DNA of 64,000 nucleotides. It comes from Betaproteobacteria bacterium RIFCSPLOWO2_02_FULL_63_19 (lineage in GTDB: Bacteria > Pseudomonadota > Gammaproteobacteria > Burkholderiales > SG8-39). A program made the translations under genes and the position numbers. The notes beneath the pieces were generated by a model. It was not told where the DNA came from, ran no database searches, and was given only the letters and a program-made list of their open reading frames with translations. Shown piece by piece: positions 11,417 through 20,767 of this stretch. The stretch lies in NCBI GenBank assembly GCA_001770415.1, contig MEQX01000093.1, forward strand, positions 40,507 to 104,506, in the 5' to 3' direction. Each line of letters opens with the position of its first letter. The stretch's first letter is position 1.

Positions 11417-12682
11417 TTAGCCCCTTTCCGCTTCCCGCACGGCAAGTGTATCGTACAGCTCGGTCATCTTCACGATCACCGATTCCCAGGTGAACTTCTG
11501 TTCCACCAGTTGCAGCGCATTCGTGGCCAGTTCCCTAGCCCGCTCTGGATTCGCAAGAAGCCCGGTGATCGCGTCGGCCGTTTGTTGCACATCGCACGGA
11601 ACAACTATGCCCGCACGGACCCCGCTGATTTCCCGCCAGATGTTGACCTTGTCTGAAATGATCACCGGGCACCCGGCGATCATGGCCTCTACGACGGCAA
11701 GGCCAAAATTTTCCGTATATGAGGGGAGTACGAATACGTCCGCCGCGCAGAGAGCGGACCACTTTTCCTGGTTCCAGAGCATACCCGTGAATGTTGTTCG
11801 TTCGGCCACTCCCTCCTGGATCAACCACCGCCGGACCTGCTCTGCGTATCCCTCGTGGTCCGGGCCTGCAATGACCAGTTCGGCCTCGGGCCGAACGCGT
11901 GCCACCTTGGCAAAAGCGCGTGCGAGTATGTCCAGTCCTTTCTTGAAGTTGATCCGCCCGAGATAGAGAACGAGTTCTCTACCCCGCAAATGAGGATACC
12001 TGTCCAGAAACTTCTCGCCGCCGTCAGACGCAGCTTTCCCACTATCCAGGCTGAGTCCTTCGGCGATCACAACGTTTCTTGACCGTTGCGTGGGTTCGGA
12101 GCCCTCGCCATACTTCCGATCGGCTTCCGCCACCCTGGATTTCTGCTTCCCGAAAAGCGATGTCCGCAGAGCAAGGTCCCGCTCCTCGTCTGTCGTAAAC
12201 TGAATTGCTGCTGCGCCGCATATCGCTGGCCGCTCGAATAGCATTTCGTGAACCGACTTTCGCCAACGCCTCCGGACGAACAAGAACGGGTCCAGGCTGC
12301 CATGCGGCTTAATGATGTACGGAACGCCGAATTTCCTACATAGATGCACCGCGGCGGGAAGATGAAACCGGTAGAGAGAATGGACGTGCACAACATCGCA
12401 GGACGGAATATTCGCTTCCAGCGCCCGATACATCATCGGCGATATCCAGTACCAGCGGTACCCCAATACCGGAAAGAACCGAATCTCCACGCCGTCCCTG
12501 ACCGTCCGGCCCTCCTGGTCCATATGCCAGTCGTAGGGTGCGTCGATCGTGGTGGTGTAGATGGAAACCTCGAGCCCCGCTTTAGCGAGTTCCCTGCAGA
12601 GATCGAAGCAGGCAATTGGAGCGCCACCGTGCTGGCCCCCGATCGTGGGTATGACGTGCAGGATCCTCCGATTTCGCTTCAT
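11417..12682 (-). CDS. Glycosyltransferase family 4
   Basis: A 421-aa GT-B fold glycosyltransferase. The N-terminal acceptor domain starts ILHVIPTIGGQHGGAPIA, the usual glycine-rich loop. The C-terminal donor domain shows LVLYLGRINFKKGLDILARA, LVIAGPDHEGYAEQ and the catalytic EX7E-type motif region SYTENFGLAVVEAMIAGCPV. It is one of two GT4 enzymes in the cluster and probably adds an internal sugar of the repeat unit. Donor and linkage are unknown. It is co-directional with the epimerase gene 49 bp upstream. Confidence 0.92.
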   Translation of the reverse strand: MKRNRRILHVIPTIGGQHGGAPIACFDLCRELAKAGLEVSIYTTTIDAPYDWHMDQEGRTVRDGVEIRFFPVLGYRWYWISPMMYRALEANIPSCDVVHVHSLYRFHLPAAVHLCRKFGVPYIIKPHGSLDPFLFVRRRWRKSVHEMLFERPAICGAAAIQFTTDEERDLALRTSLFGKQKSRVAEADRKYGEGSEPTQRSRNVVIAEGLSLDSGKAASDGGEKFLDRYPHLRGRELVLYLGRINFKKGLDILARAFAKVARVRPEAELVIAGPDHEGYAEQVRRWLIQEGVAERTTFTGMLWNQEKWSALCAADVFVLPSYTENFGLAVVEAMIAGCPVIISDKVNIWREISGVRAGIVVPCDVQQTADAITGLLANPERARELATNALQLVEQKFTWESVIVKMTELYDTLAVREAERG

Positions 12683-12731
12683 TGGGTCTATTTGCGCCGT
12701 TCGCTATCGCTCGGGTCCTTCAACGACGCCC

Positions 12732-13706
12732 CTAGCGGTCCTGCTCACGCATCCAGCGCACGGTGCGCTCGATTCCGTCTTGCAACGAGTAAGGCAGTTC
12801 GCCGACGACTCCCTTGAGCGGCGACATGTCATAGCGGGCGTTCGTGGTTATGTTTCCAAGCCGGTACGTGGTAAGCGGCGGATGCGTGATGCCCAGGTAC
12901 CTGGATCCGTCTCCGGCCAGAGCCATGAGGTGCAGAATCGCCATAGGGACCCGGCAAACTCGTCGGGCACCGAAAGCGTCCCGGATGTGGTCCGCAAAAA
13001 TCCCAATTTCGACCGCATCGTAATCTGCGACATAGAACATGCGGCGATCAACGAGCGATACCTGCGCCGTCGTTAGGCGATGCAGCTGCACCACCGTGTT
13101 GCCGACGTATCCGAGCGACTTGAAGACCTCCTTGTTCATCGGGTGAACGTAGACTCCTCGCCTTATGGCCTGGAAGAATTCGCGGAAGGGCGTGCCAAAC
13201 CACGGCCCCCAGATAGAGGTTGGACGGACTATTGTCCAATGTCCGACATCGGCCGCACGCTCACGAACCAGTTTCTCCCCTGCGACCTTGCTTTCCCCGT
13301 AATAGGTGTCGGGACGATAGTCGTACTCGTCTTTCGGCGTATACCCAATCGGACACACGAAACGCGTCGAAGCGAATATGATGCGCCTTACGGGTCTGGG
13401 CGCAGCCGCCAACGCCGCTATCAGGTTTACGACGCCAAGCGTGTTGGAATCGTATTCCGCGAGGGACTTCCCGTCGAGATCCGTCCTCGCCGCGAGATGA
13501 TAGACAAGATCCGGCTGAGTCCTTTGCATAACGCCCGCCAACGCCTCGCGATCACGTATATCGGTATTGACCCAGCGTGCGCCGAACTGCGGGTTTCTCG
13601 GCGCCGCAATATCGACGTTGTATACATCGTCGCCCAGCGCGCAGTGATATTCCACCACGCTGGTACCGATGAACCCCGAGCCGCCAGTAACAAGGACCAC
13701 ACTCAC
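12732..13706 (-). CDS. NAD-dependent epimerase/dehydratase (extended SDR)
   Basis: A 324-aa extended short-chain dehydrogenase likely acting on a nucleotide sugar. It shows the glycine motif GGSGFIG at residues 8-14, Asp at the end of beta-2 (NVDIA) for NAD binding, and DLVYHLAARTD. The catalytic YxxxK occurs within TYYGESKVAGEK, with the upstream Ser in FASTRFVCP. Start is a GTG at 13704-13706, giving MSVVLVTGG; no alternative start lies closer to the fold. It could be a UDP-sugar 4-epimerase or 4,6-dehydratase; the substrate is not determinable. It is divergent from the first FkbM gene. Confidence 0.88.
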   Translation of the reverse strand: MSVVLVTGGSGFIGTSVVEYHCALGDDVYNVDIAAPRNPQFGARWVNTDIRDREALAGVMQRTQPDLVYHLAARTDLDGKSLAEYDSNTLGVVNLIAALAAAPRPVRRIIFASTRFVCPIGYTPKDEYDYRPDTYYGESKVAGEKLVRERAADVGHWTIVRPTSIWGPWFGTPFREFFQAIRRGVYVHPMNKEVFKSLGYVGNTVVQLHRLTTAQVSLVDRRMFYVADYDAVEIGIFADHIRDAFGARRVCRVPMAILHLMALAGDGSRYLGITHPPLTTYRLGNITTNARYDMSPLKGVVGELPYSLQDGIERTVRWMREQDR

Positions 13707-13928
13707 TTATGCATCCGAACTATGCTCAACCTATGCTCCTGCGACGCGCGTGTGGCGAACATGTATTTCACCACAAACCGCAGGGCGCGCCCGGGATTAT
13801 TCCCTGAATCTACTGCGATTGTCTTAGAATGGCGCGAATGCTTCTTTTCACGTCGCGATACCGGACGCCGCGGATCCGCGGCCCGCGGCGGACATAGCCG
13901 ATCCCCGACCATAAAAAGGGAAGCTGCC

Positions 13929-14681
13929 TTGCTCGTTCACATGCTGCAGAAGATGCTCAGCGCCTTTGAGGCACCGACCACCGTCGTTGCGGCGCTCGCC
14001 TGGCCGAAGTTTTCCCTCTCTTCACTGCTGATCGCGACCAGACTCAGACGGCGCGGCATCAGGCCAACCACGATCATAGACGCAGGCGCCAACGAGGGGC
14101 AATTCGCGATCGCGATGGCGCATGTCTTCCCCGATGCGACCATTCATTCGTTCGAACCAGATCCGAAGACCTACCGGCGATTGGCTCGCAACGTGAGAAG
14201 GTACTCTCGCGTGCATACGCACGAACTGGCGCTCGGCGACAGGCGCGGAGAGAGCCAATTCCATGTCAATACCGACGCCCAGGTTAGCTCGCTGCTACCA
14301 GCGTCGGAAGAGCGCAAGCGTGCCTTTCCCAACGCTCGCACCACCGGGACGATCGTCGTCAAAACGGACACCCTGAGCCGGTTCTTCGCCGATCTGGACG
14401 TAGCCCAACCAGTGCTGCTCAAGCTGGATGTACAGGGATATGAGCATCGAATTCTGGAAGGTGCCGGCGGGTTCCTGCCGAAAGTAGACTATGTCCTGAC
14501 CGAAACGGCGATCCGCCCGCTTTACGTCGGAGAGGTCCCCTGCGGACACATGACGGGAATTCTGGAAAATCTCGGCTTTTCGCTCGATCTGGTCGCCGAC
14601 TGGCATCACTCGCCGCGTGATGGAACGGTCATTGAACTTGATCTTCTCTTTGCTCGCGGATCGGACCGGGAGCCTCGGTAG
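13929..14681 (+). CDS. FkbM-family SAM-dependent methyltransferase (1)
   Basis: A class I methyltransferase of the FkbM family, about 250 aa, likely O-methylating a sugar of the surface polymer. Motif I is TTIIDAGANEGQFAIAMA and motif II contains HSFEPDP; further signals are VLLKLDVQGYEHRILEGAG and YVLTETAIRPLY. The long open frame running upstream to 13080 is antisense to the epimerase gene and is not coding. I take TTG 13929 because AAGGGA sits 7 nt before it; ATG 13941 is the alternative. It is one of only two plus-strand genes inside the otherwise minus-strand polysaccharide cluster. It has a clear paralogue at 15722-16456. Confidence 0.88.
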   Translation: MLVHMLQKMLSAFEAPTTVVAALAWPKFSLSSLLIATRLRRRGIRPTTIIDAGANEGQFAIAMAHVFPDATIHSFEPDPKTYRRLARNVRRYSRVHTHELALGDRRGESQFHVNTDAQVSSLLPASEERKRAFPNARTTGTIVVKTDTLSRFFADLDVAQPVLLKLDVQGYEHRILEGAGGFLPKVDYVLTETAIRPLYVGEVPCGHMTGILENLGFSLDLVADWHHSPRDGTVIELDLLFARGSDREPR

Positions 14682-14792
14682 TAATCAGCCATGGTAGGCG
14701 GTCCAAACTGCCGGATTCCGGAAACCACGACGCTCCCCGACACCTGCGAACCGTCTCGCCTGTTGCGCTCGGGCTTTCGCGCACGATCGCTG

Positions 14793-15602
14793 CTACTCTC
14801 CTCGGAATCGCCCGTATATAGGTCCATGCAGCAGGCGTTCCTTGAATCCACGCCAGTTTCGCAGATGCTTAACGACCCGTACCGCACCAATCCAGGTCCA
14901 GTCCGCAGTCGAGGGCTCACGTCCAAATTGCTCCTTGAATCGCCACTTAAAGTACTTGCGAGTAGCCGCATCCAAGCGCGCGCCGCCGGTGATTGTTCCT
15001 TCATGAATGCGGTAAGCGCTTAGGAACCGGTCAAGCAGCGAAAATCGGGCCCCACTCCTGTGCATCTGGAAGAACAGCTCCCCGTCCCAGGCAACATTGT
15101 TTTGCGGATTAAACCCACCCACTTTATGGAATGTCTCCGCCCGAAAAAACGTGGAAGGCTGCATCAGGACGGCCGCGCCCAGGGCATCCATTCGAGCGGA
15201 ATACGGATCAGAGTAGCTGCGTCTGAGCACGCGGTTCGCCCCGTCGACGATCATTGCGTGACCTGATACGACGTCGACGTCTCCGTGCGACTCCAGGTAG
15301 TCCTGGACAATACGCAAGGCATGCGGGAGCAGGTAGTCATCGGAATTGAGAAACCCGAAAACGTCTCCGGTCGCGCAGGCAAACCCCTTGTTGAGACCGT
15401 CCGCCGGCCCGCAGTCCGTTTCCAGAACGATATGCGCCAGTCTCTCCGAGAAGCGTGCGATCACGGAGCGACTGCCGTCCGACGAGCCAGGGTCCACGAC
15501 GATATACTCCAGATCGACGTCACTCTGGTCGATCACGGACCGCAGCGCTTGCTCCAGGTACTTCACCTGGTTGAACGAGATCGTGACGATCGAAAATCTC
15601 AT
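14793..15602 (-). CDS. Glycosyltransferase family 2
   Basis: A 269-aa GT-A fold glycosyltransferase. The N-terminus SIVTISFNQVKYLEQALRSV, the nucleotide-binding EYIVVDPGSSDGS, the acceptor-loop GPADGLNKGFACATG and the DXD-type metal site FLNSDD are all present. No membrane segments are visible, so it should act at the cytoplasmic face of the inner membrane on the lipid-linked repeat unit. It lies between the two FkbM genes but on the opposite strand. Donor sugar unknown. Confidence 0.93.
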   Translation of the reverse strand: MRFSIVTISFNQVKYLEQALRSVIDQSDVDLEYIVVDPGSSDGSRSVIARFSERLAHIVLETDCGPADGLNKGFACATGDVFGFLNSDDYLLPHALRIVQDYLESHGDVDVVSGHAMIVDGANRVLRRSYSDPYSARMDALGAAVLMQPSTFFRAETFHKVGGFNPQNNVAWDGELFFQMHRSGARFSLLDRFLSAYRIHEGTITGGARLDAATRKYFKWRFKEQFGREPSTADWTWIGAVRVVKHLRNWRGFKERLLHGPIYGRFRGE

Positions 15603-15721
15603 GGGCGGGTCGGATCAGCAACGCCGCCGCGCATCGTCCCGGACATACGTCGCACCACGCGGTCAGTGCGAATATGGCATGCTAAGTTCTTGCGAAATCT
15701 CATTGGCCGAGCAGCTGTTAG

Positions 15722-16456
15722 ATGAAAGACCATATTGTTCATACGTTTAAGCGGCTGCTCGCGCGTTCAGGGCTGGAACTCAACCGGCTGGACTCCAGCA
15801 ACAGCGAACGTGCCCTGGCATGGCGGCTGATCAGCGCGAGCGCGGCCGATCTGGTCGTTGATGTGGGCGCCAACGAAGGGCAATACGCGCTAGCACTGCT
15901 TTCCATCAGGAATGACCTGCGTATTGTATCGTTTGAGCCGTTGTCAACGGCTCGTGGAGCCTTGCTCGAAAGATCCCGACGATACGAGAACTGGACGGTG
16001 GCCGAACGAATGGCGCTCGGGTCCGCCAAGGGGTCCGCATGGTTATTCGTCTCCGCGAATTCGCTGTCGTCATCGCTGCTTCCAATGCGGCCCGAGCATG
16101 TGCGCGCTGCCCCGGAAAGCGCTTACGTAAGGCAAGAGTCGACACCTCTCGAACGATTGGATGACATCGCCGGCCGCTACTGGAGTCCGTCTGACAGGCT
16201 GATGCTGAAGATCGATGCCCAAGGCTATGAAGCCGACGTGTTGGCCGGGGCGCGGGGCATTTTGAATCAGGTGACGGGCATCCAGACCGAAATATCGTTT
16301 GTCACGTTGTACGAAACCCAGATGCTCGCCTACGACGTCATTAGGCAGATTGAGGAACTGGGATTCACGCTGTTTGCCATCAACAGCGATTTCAGGGATC
16401 CCCATTCGCATGCGCTTCTTCAGGCCAATGCCTTCTTCGTAAGAACCGCCGGTTAG
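15722..16456 (+). CDS. FkbM-family SAM-dependent methyltransferase (2)
   Basis: A 244-aa FkbM-family methyltransferase. SAM-binding motif I is DLVVDVGANEGQYALALL, with VSFEPLS next; MLKIDAQGYEADVLAGARGI and IQTEISFVTLYETQ match the family C-terminal half. It shares architecture with the gene at 13929-14681, suggesting two methylations of the same polymer or an old duplication. It is transcribed divergently from the GT2 gene across a 119-bp gap and converges with the MptE-like gene. The substrate is inferred from context only. Confidence 0.9.
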   Translation: MKDHIVHTFKRLLARSGLELNRLDSSNSERALAWRLISASAADLVVDVGANEGQYALALLSIRNDLRIVSFEPLSTARGALLERSRRYENWTVAERMALGSAKGSAWLFVSANSLSSSLLPMRPEHVRAAPESAYVRQESTPLERLDDIAGRYWSPSDRLMLKIDAQGYEADVLAGARGILNQVTGIQTEISFVTLYETQMLAYDVIRQIEELGFTLFAINSDFRDPHSHALLQANAFFVRTAG

Positions 16457-16643
16457 CGCCGTTCGGCACATCGATCTGCCCACTTTATTCCGATACCGTG
16501 GCTCTCCTGTCCGCCCTGAGCAAAGTCGACCGGCCCCCGTCCCTGCTGCCGCGTTGGCACCGGAAAGATAGCTGCTATCGGGCTGGATTATCCTTGAGCA
16601 ACCGCGCTTTCGCCCGGGTTCACGGTGATGCGCAACGCGACTA

Positions 16644-17528
16644 CTACGACTCCGGCAGTGAGGAAACGTGTTCCGACTGCGGCGAAAAATAGCTCGCGTA
16701 CGACGCCCTTGGATAGGCATCGAGAAGCCCTCCCTCCGTCGCGTTGACAATGCGAACGCCGAGCGATTCGGCCTTGCTTCTGATCAGGCGATGGCTCTCA
16801 AACTCCCGCCGGATAATATTGAGAAACCCTTCGTAACCAATTCCTCGGCCGTCCTTGGCAATACTGTCGAACTCGGGAAATTGTTCATGCTTGTCATAGA
16901 AGTGATAGCTTGCACCGGTATCTGCGAGCCAATTGCAATCGAAACCGATCAGGCAGATCTCCTTGAAACCGAGGTAGACCGCAAGCGGAATAGCGATGGC
17001 GCTGCCCGTCGTCATACCGATGTTTCTCGGTCTGCAGAAATCGAAATCCACCAGAGCGGCCCGCCGAGTCTGAAACCCGGCGCGGGCGTAGTAGACACTT
17101 CTACCGGTATACAGCCGATACTTTGCAACGAGTGGGCGCGCAAGTTCATGAATTACCAGCGACGTATTCGGCAGCTCGCGCTCGATGGTCCTGTGCCACT
17201 CGACCGAGCGGGACTCGTCTAACATGAAGTGCGGATCGAAGATACAGAGAAACTTGAGCCCGATCGACGCGGCGTGCGGGTGCTTGTAAAAGCTATTCGC
17301 CCCTATTGTGAATTCGTTCGCGAGCGACCGCAGATCCATCGCCTTGAGCGAGGGACCGTTGCCAATAACGAAGCACCGTCTATGATTCGAAAAACGGTTC
17401 TTCAGCGGTCGCATTTCGGGGTCCCCGGAACCAAACAGCCTTCTCCAGGCGTCGCCGGCAATATCGCGCGTATTGGGCCCAACGACCCAATCGGCCGTCT
17501 CAAGTATGACCTTCTTGACGGAGGTCAT
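16644..17528 (-). CDS. DUF115/MptE-like domain protein
   Basis: A 294-aa protein resembling the DUF115 / 6-hydroxymethylpterin-diphosphokinase-like (MptE-like) family. This family is common in bacterial surface-glycan loci, where it is not expected to make folate. The recognisable part is CFVIGNGPSLKAMDLRSLAN, followed by TIGANSFYK and FLCIFDPHF; later come TTGSAIAIPLAVYLGFKEIC and LIGFDCNW. These resemble glycosyltransferase-like motifs in related sialyltransferase-type proteins. I chose ATG 17526-17528 because a strong AGAGGAAAG ribosome-binding site is adjacent; the longer frame lacks this. It may be a sugar-transferring or glycan-modifying enzyme; the function is uncertain. Confidence 0.65.
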   Translation of the reverse strand: MTSVKKVILETADWVVGPNTRDIAGDAWRRLFGSGDPEMRPLKNRFSNHRRCFVIGNGPSLKAMDLRSLANEFTIGANSFYKHPHAASIGLKFLCIFDPHFMLDESRSVEWHRTIERELPNTSLVIHELARPLVAKYRLYTGRSVYYARAGFQTRRAALVDFDFCRPRNIGMTTGSAIAIPLAVYLGFKEICLIGFDCNWLADTGASYHFYDKHEQFPEFDSIAKDGRGIGYEGFLNIIRREFESHRLIRSKAESLGVRIVNATEGGLLDAYPRASYASYFSPQSEHVSSLPES

Positions 17529-17695
17529 CTTTCCTCTCCCACTATTGCGTTCAGGTGACAAAATCGGATCAGGAATTTCCTGACATGTGACCTCCATTCG
17601 GCATCCGCTGTCAGGCAAATGCACCTACGTTCGATCCTACGACAACAAAACACGCGCCGCTGCATAAGGTACCGCCCGATCAACCGTCCCCCAAG

Positions 17696-18472
17696 TTACC
17701 TGTCTGGCTCTCGCGCTTGCGCGTCGGACAAACGACGTGGCTGCCAGACCATGAAATCCGCCGCGCTGGCGAAGGCTCCTGCATTCGCGCGAAGCGTATC
17801 CAGACTCAGCTCCCACCATCGCGACGCGAGGAGTTGCGCGACCACTGCCTCGTCGAACCGATGACGAACCACTTTTGCGGGCACGCCGCCTACGATCGCG
17901 TATGGTGGAACGGATCCGGCGACCACGGCACCGGCGGCGACGATTGCGCCATCGCCGATCGACGCCCCATCGAGGATGATTGCTCTAGCACCGATCCAGA
18001 CATCGTTCCCGATACGTATACTCTGGAACTCTTCGAATTTTTGTTCATCAACGAAAGATACCTGCGACTGTTTAAGCGTCGAATAAAACGCAGGGTGCGA
18101 GCTGACGAAAGCTTCCGCCGGATGGCGTCCTAGCCCGATAAGGCACTCGGGCCCAACGCACGTGAACTTGCCTATCGTCGCGTTCATGATCCTGCTGCCA
18201 TGCGATACATAACTCATATCGCCGATCTCTACATCTTCCATATAGACGTGGTCGTAGAGCGTATTGAAACGCCCGAACCTGGATCGTTTCGCAGTTGCCA
18301 TGTAGCCAATCCTGAGATGGCTTCCGAAGCACCGAAACTTTAATGCCAATGTTCTCACCAGCCAGGCGATCCAAACCGTGAGCGGGTTCTTCAGCAGCAT
18401 CTCATGGGCTCGCATAATCCCGCCTACGTATTTCGCCATTCGCGCCGCAACTAGAATTCGCCTTTGGCGCAT
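17696..18472 (-). CDS. Hexapeptide-repeat acyltransferase (CatB-related)
   Basis: A left-handed beta-helix O-acetyltransferase of about 258 aa. Hexapeptide repeats are visible in IGDMSYVSHGSRIMNATIGK and in IGNDVWIGARAIILDGASIG, then DGAIVAAGAVVAGSVPPYAI. The block IVGGVPAKVVRHRFD and the catalytic-loop His region (GLGRHPAEAFVSSHPAFYS) are standard for the CatB/NodL/WbbJ group. It likely acetylates a sugar of the polymer or its precursor using acetyl-CoA. The start is uncertain: TTG 18493, ATG 18472 and ATG 18439 are all in frame and none has a strong ribosome-binding site. Confidence 0.85.
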   Translation of the reverse strand: MRQRRILVAARMAKYVGGIMRAHEMLLKNPLTVWIAWLVRTLALKFRCFGSHLRIGYMATAKRSRFGRFNTLYDHVYMEDVEIGDMSYVSHGSRIMNATIGKFTCVGPECLIGLGRHPAEAFVSSHPAFYSTLKQSQVSFVDEQKFEEFQSIRIGNDVWIGARAIILDGASIGDGAIVAAGAVVAGSVPPYAIVGGVPAKVVRHRFDEAVVAQLLASRWWELSLDTLRANAGAFASAADFMVWQPRRLSDAQAREPDR

Positions 18473-18554
18473 CAAAAAGGTGACTTGCGTCAATTCTGGG
18501 TACGAGAGGCGGTGAGGAACAGGCCACAGTATGCGAGGACGAGTTAGCCGTGAA

Positions 18555-19727
18555 TTACAGTTTCTCGAGAAATTCGATTCTGTTCCGCCATTTCACGATG
18601 TGTGGCATCGAAGACGAGTGAAGGTACTCGTATAAGGATTCCCCTTCGAGTGCCGACTGAAGGATCGCCAGATACTCCTCGCCTTCGACGCCGCGCTCGC
18701 TCCGCCGTATCGTAAAATCTACGGTCACGGCGCTTTCGGGGGTTGACTTGAGCGATACCACGGGCGACCGCTTCTCGATTGCTGACAGGATGTCCGAGTT
18801 AATGATCATCAGCCAATGGCCAATCTGTTCCTGACTGAGCCGGTCCAGACGTTCCTCAATCGACTGCATGCGGTTTAGAAATCCAAGCATGCGGAATTCC
18901 TTCATCCAGGCGGAAAAAGAGTGCACAGGATAGCTATGATATTGGTGCTCCTCCAATTGGCTGCTCCGAAGAAATACCAGCGACAGATCCCCGATGTGCG
19001 CACGATTTATTCCCAGCATCTCGTTTCTCAGCCAGTATGACTCTCTGGCCAGTCCGTCCGGCAACAAAAGCACGCTCTCGCCGTCCCGCCACGAGAACAC
19101 CACGTCATTCGCCGCTGCCTGGATGCCCTCATTCCACCCGGAAGTGTCGAACATCTGCAATGCGTGAAGGTACCCATCAGTCAGACTTCCCTCGACCGGA
19201 ATGCAGTTCAGCCCGACGCCGAACAGTCCGCGCAGACAGTACGGCCTCGTCGGAAGCCGTTTCCTAATTTCGGACGAGAATCGGGCCGCGTTGATGAATA
19301 CGCCTGCCACCTCGTGCTTGTTCAGATGGACAATCTGCTCGTTCATCAGCATGAACTCCGGCGGCAGGAAGTACCGGCGGACATTTCGGAATTCGCGCGT
19401 GATGGCCTTTTCGCCGTATTCGAAGTTCAAGCGGAACCCGTCCTGGCTGCGCAACAGGGCGACGTCGTGGGCGAAGGGACGCAGGATGACCTCGAAGATG
19501 TCCGGATTCCGGTTTATGAGCTGGATCGCCTCAGGGTTGTGCTGCGCAACGTCGGCAACCGTTGCGCCGGTAAGACCGAGAACCATGCGCTTGTTCAGGT
19601 CGACATAGAGTTGCAGCCACTGCGACAGGATGGAACGGCGTCCCCCTTGCAGGGCCTTTATCCAGTTCTTGCTCGGCAAGCAAGAGGCGTCGGCGTTGAA
19701 ATTCACCACATCGACAAGCTGCTTCAT
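18555..19727 (-). CDS. Uncharacterised protein, possible NodB/GH57-like fold
   Basis: A 390-aa protein without signal peptide or membrane helices. The first 200 residues (VDVVNFNADASCL, FEVILRPFAHDVALLRS, EYGEKAITREFRNV, YFLPPEFMLMNEQIVHL) have the flow of a polysaccharide-deacetylase/GH57 beta-alpha barrel. His and Asp occur in RPFAHD, and PPEF follows. I could not identify a definite family. Its start overlaps the stop of the Ldh-like gene by 4 bp (ATGA, 19724-19727), so it is translationally coupled to the CMP-sugar block. It may act on the precursor sugar or be a sugar-binding/processing enzyme. Function not known. Confidence 0.6.
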   Translation of the reverse strand: MKQLVDVVNFNADASCLPSKNWIKALQGGRRSILSQWLQLYVDLNKRMVLGLTGATVADVAQHNPEAIQLINRNPDIFEVILRPFAHDVALLRSQDGFRLNFEYGEKAITREFRNVRRYFLPPEFMLMNEQIVHLNKHEVAGVFINAARFSSEIRKRLPTRPYCLRGLFGVGLNCIPVEGSLTDGYLHALQMFDTSGWNEGIQAAANDVVFSWRDGESVLLLPDGLARESYWLRNEMLGINRAHIGDLSLVFLRSSQLEEHQYHSYPVHSFSAWMKEFRMLGFLNRMQSIEERLDRLSQEQIGHWLMIINSDILSAIEKRSPVVSLKSTPESAVTVDFTIRRSERGVEGEEYLAILQSALEGESLYEYLHSSSMPHIVKWRNRIEFLEKL

Positions 19728-20767
19728 GCGAGCAACGCGCCTTGAAATTCTCGGTTGAGTTCCAGAAATTCTGAGTACTGCGCATCGTGTATCGGAATTC
19801 CCTCGTTTGTGCGCCGAGCCAGACTGATCTTCTCCGGGTCTCCGGCCACCATAACCGCTCCGCCGTCGCTCAGCGGCGGCATCGACCGTACGCGATCCAC
19901 GACCGCCTGCAAGTTCTTGCGGAAAACTGCCGGTTCAACGAAGCGGGAAATATCCAGCGCTGCAAAGAAGTGGCTCACGCGCCGTTTGTTGCTGCCGAGC
20001 GGCAGGGTGTACATCGGCGGGATATCCTTGCCAATCGGCCCGCCCGCGAGGATTGCGCACAGGACCTCGACCATCATGCCCAGTCCATACCCCTTGTATC
20101 CGCCGGCAGGATTCAGACTCGTCGCCTTGCCGGGGTCGGTCACGCTGTGCCCGTCCGCATCAAAGCCCCAGTGCTCAGGAATGTTCCGCTTTTCGCGACG
20201 GAAGTTGTTTATCCGGTTCCAGGACACGAGCGAAGTCGCCATGTCCAGACAGTATGGTCCTTCATCGTGAAGTGGCGCAGTGAAACAGATCGGGTTCGTA
20301 CCAAAGAAGGCCTCTTTGGCACCAAACGCCTTGACCAGGGCGTCGGCATTGGTAAATGCAAATCCCAGGAAATCGCACTCGGCGGCCATCAGACCGAAAT
20401 ACGCGGCCGCCGCAAAGTGGGTCGAATTCCTCACGCTCGCGGCGCCCATGCCGCTTTGCCTGGCAAGGGCCATGGCTTCCTCCATCGCGACAGCGCCGGC
20501 GTGGTGCCCGAAGGCGTGGTCCGCATCGACCATGGCGGTCGATGCGCCGCCGCGGGAAACGTGAATATTCGGTCGAGGGTTTACCCTTCCGGCGACTACG
20601 CCCCGGCAATAATGCGGAAAAAGATTGATGCCGTGGGAATCGACCCCGCGCAGGGATGTCTGGATAAGAGACGCAACTACGTGACGCGCAGAATCCGATG
20701 TGACGTTCTGCCTGGCCAACTCGTTGGCCATTAGCTCGGAAAGCTTTGCTGCATCAAACCGGATCAC
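19724..20767 (-). CDS. Malate/L-lactate dehydrogenase-family (Ldh_2) oxidoreductase
   Basis: A 347-aa NAD(P)-dependent oxidoreductase of the type-2 malate/L-lactate/ureidoglycolate dehydrogenase family, whose fold is unrelated to classical LDH. Family features: RGVDSHGINLFPHYCRGVVAG, the catalytic-His region in SVRNSTHFAAAAYFGLMA, GTNPICFTAPLHDEGPYCLDMATS and NPAGGYKGYGLGMMVEVL. It overlaps its upstream neighbour by 14 bp and its downstream neighbour by 4 bp. It sits in a block with a CMP-sugar synthetase, which suggests it reduces or oxidises a keto-acid precursor of an unusual sugar rather than working in central metabolism. Confidence 0.88.
   Translation of the reverse strand: MIRFDAAKLSELMANELARQNVTSDSARHVVASLIQTSLRGVDSHGINLFPHYCRGVVAGRVNPRPNIHVSRGGASTAMVDADHAFGHHAGAVAMEEAMALARQSGMGAASVRNSTHFAAAAYFGLMAAECDFLGFAFTNADALVKAFGAKEAFFGTNPICFTAPLHDEGPYCLDMATSLVSWNRINNFRREKRNIPEHWGFDADGHSVTDPGKATSLNPAGGYKGYGLGMMVEVLCAILAGGPIGKDIPPMYTLPLGSNKRRVSHFFAALDISRFVEPAVFRKNLQAVVDRVRSMPPLSDGGAVMVAGDPEKISLARRTNEGIPIHDAQYSEFLELNREFQGALLA

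Noticed and set aside
13080..13928. Long 5' extension of the first FkbM gene
   Set aside because: It overlaps the epimerase gene on the other strand and has no family-like sequence; start placed at 13929.
18481..18493. Near-palindrome GTGACTTGCGTCAA resembling the Crp/Fnr sites
   Set aside because: One half-site has G for the first T, and it sits over the start of an acetyltransferase gene unrelated to C1 metabolism.
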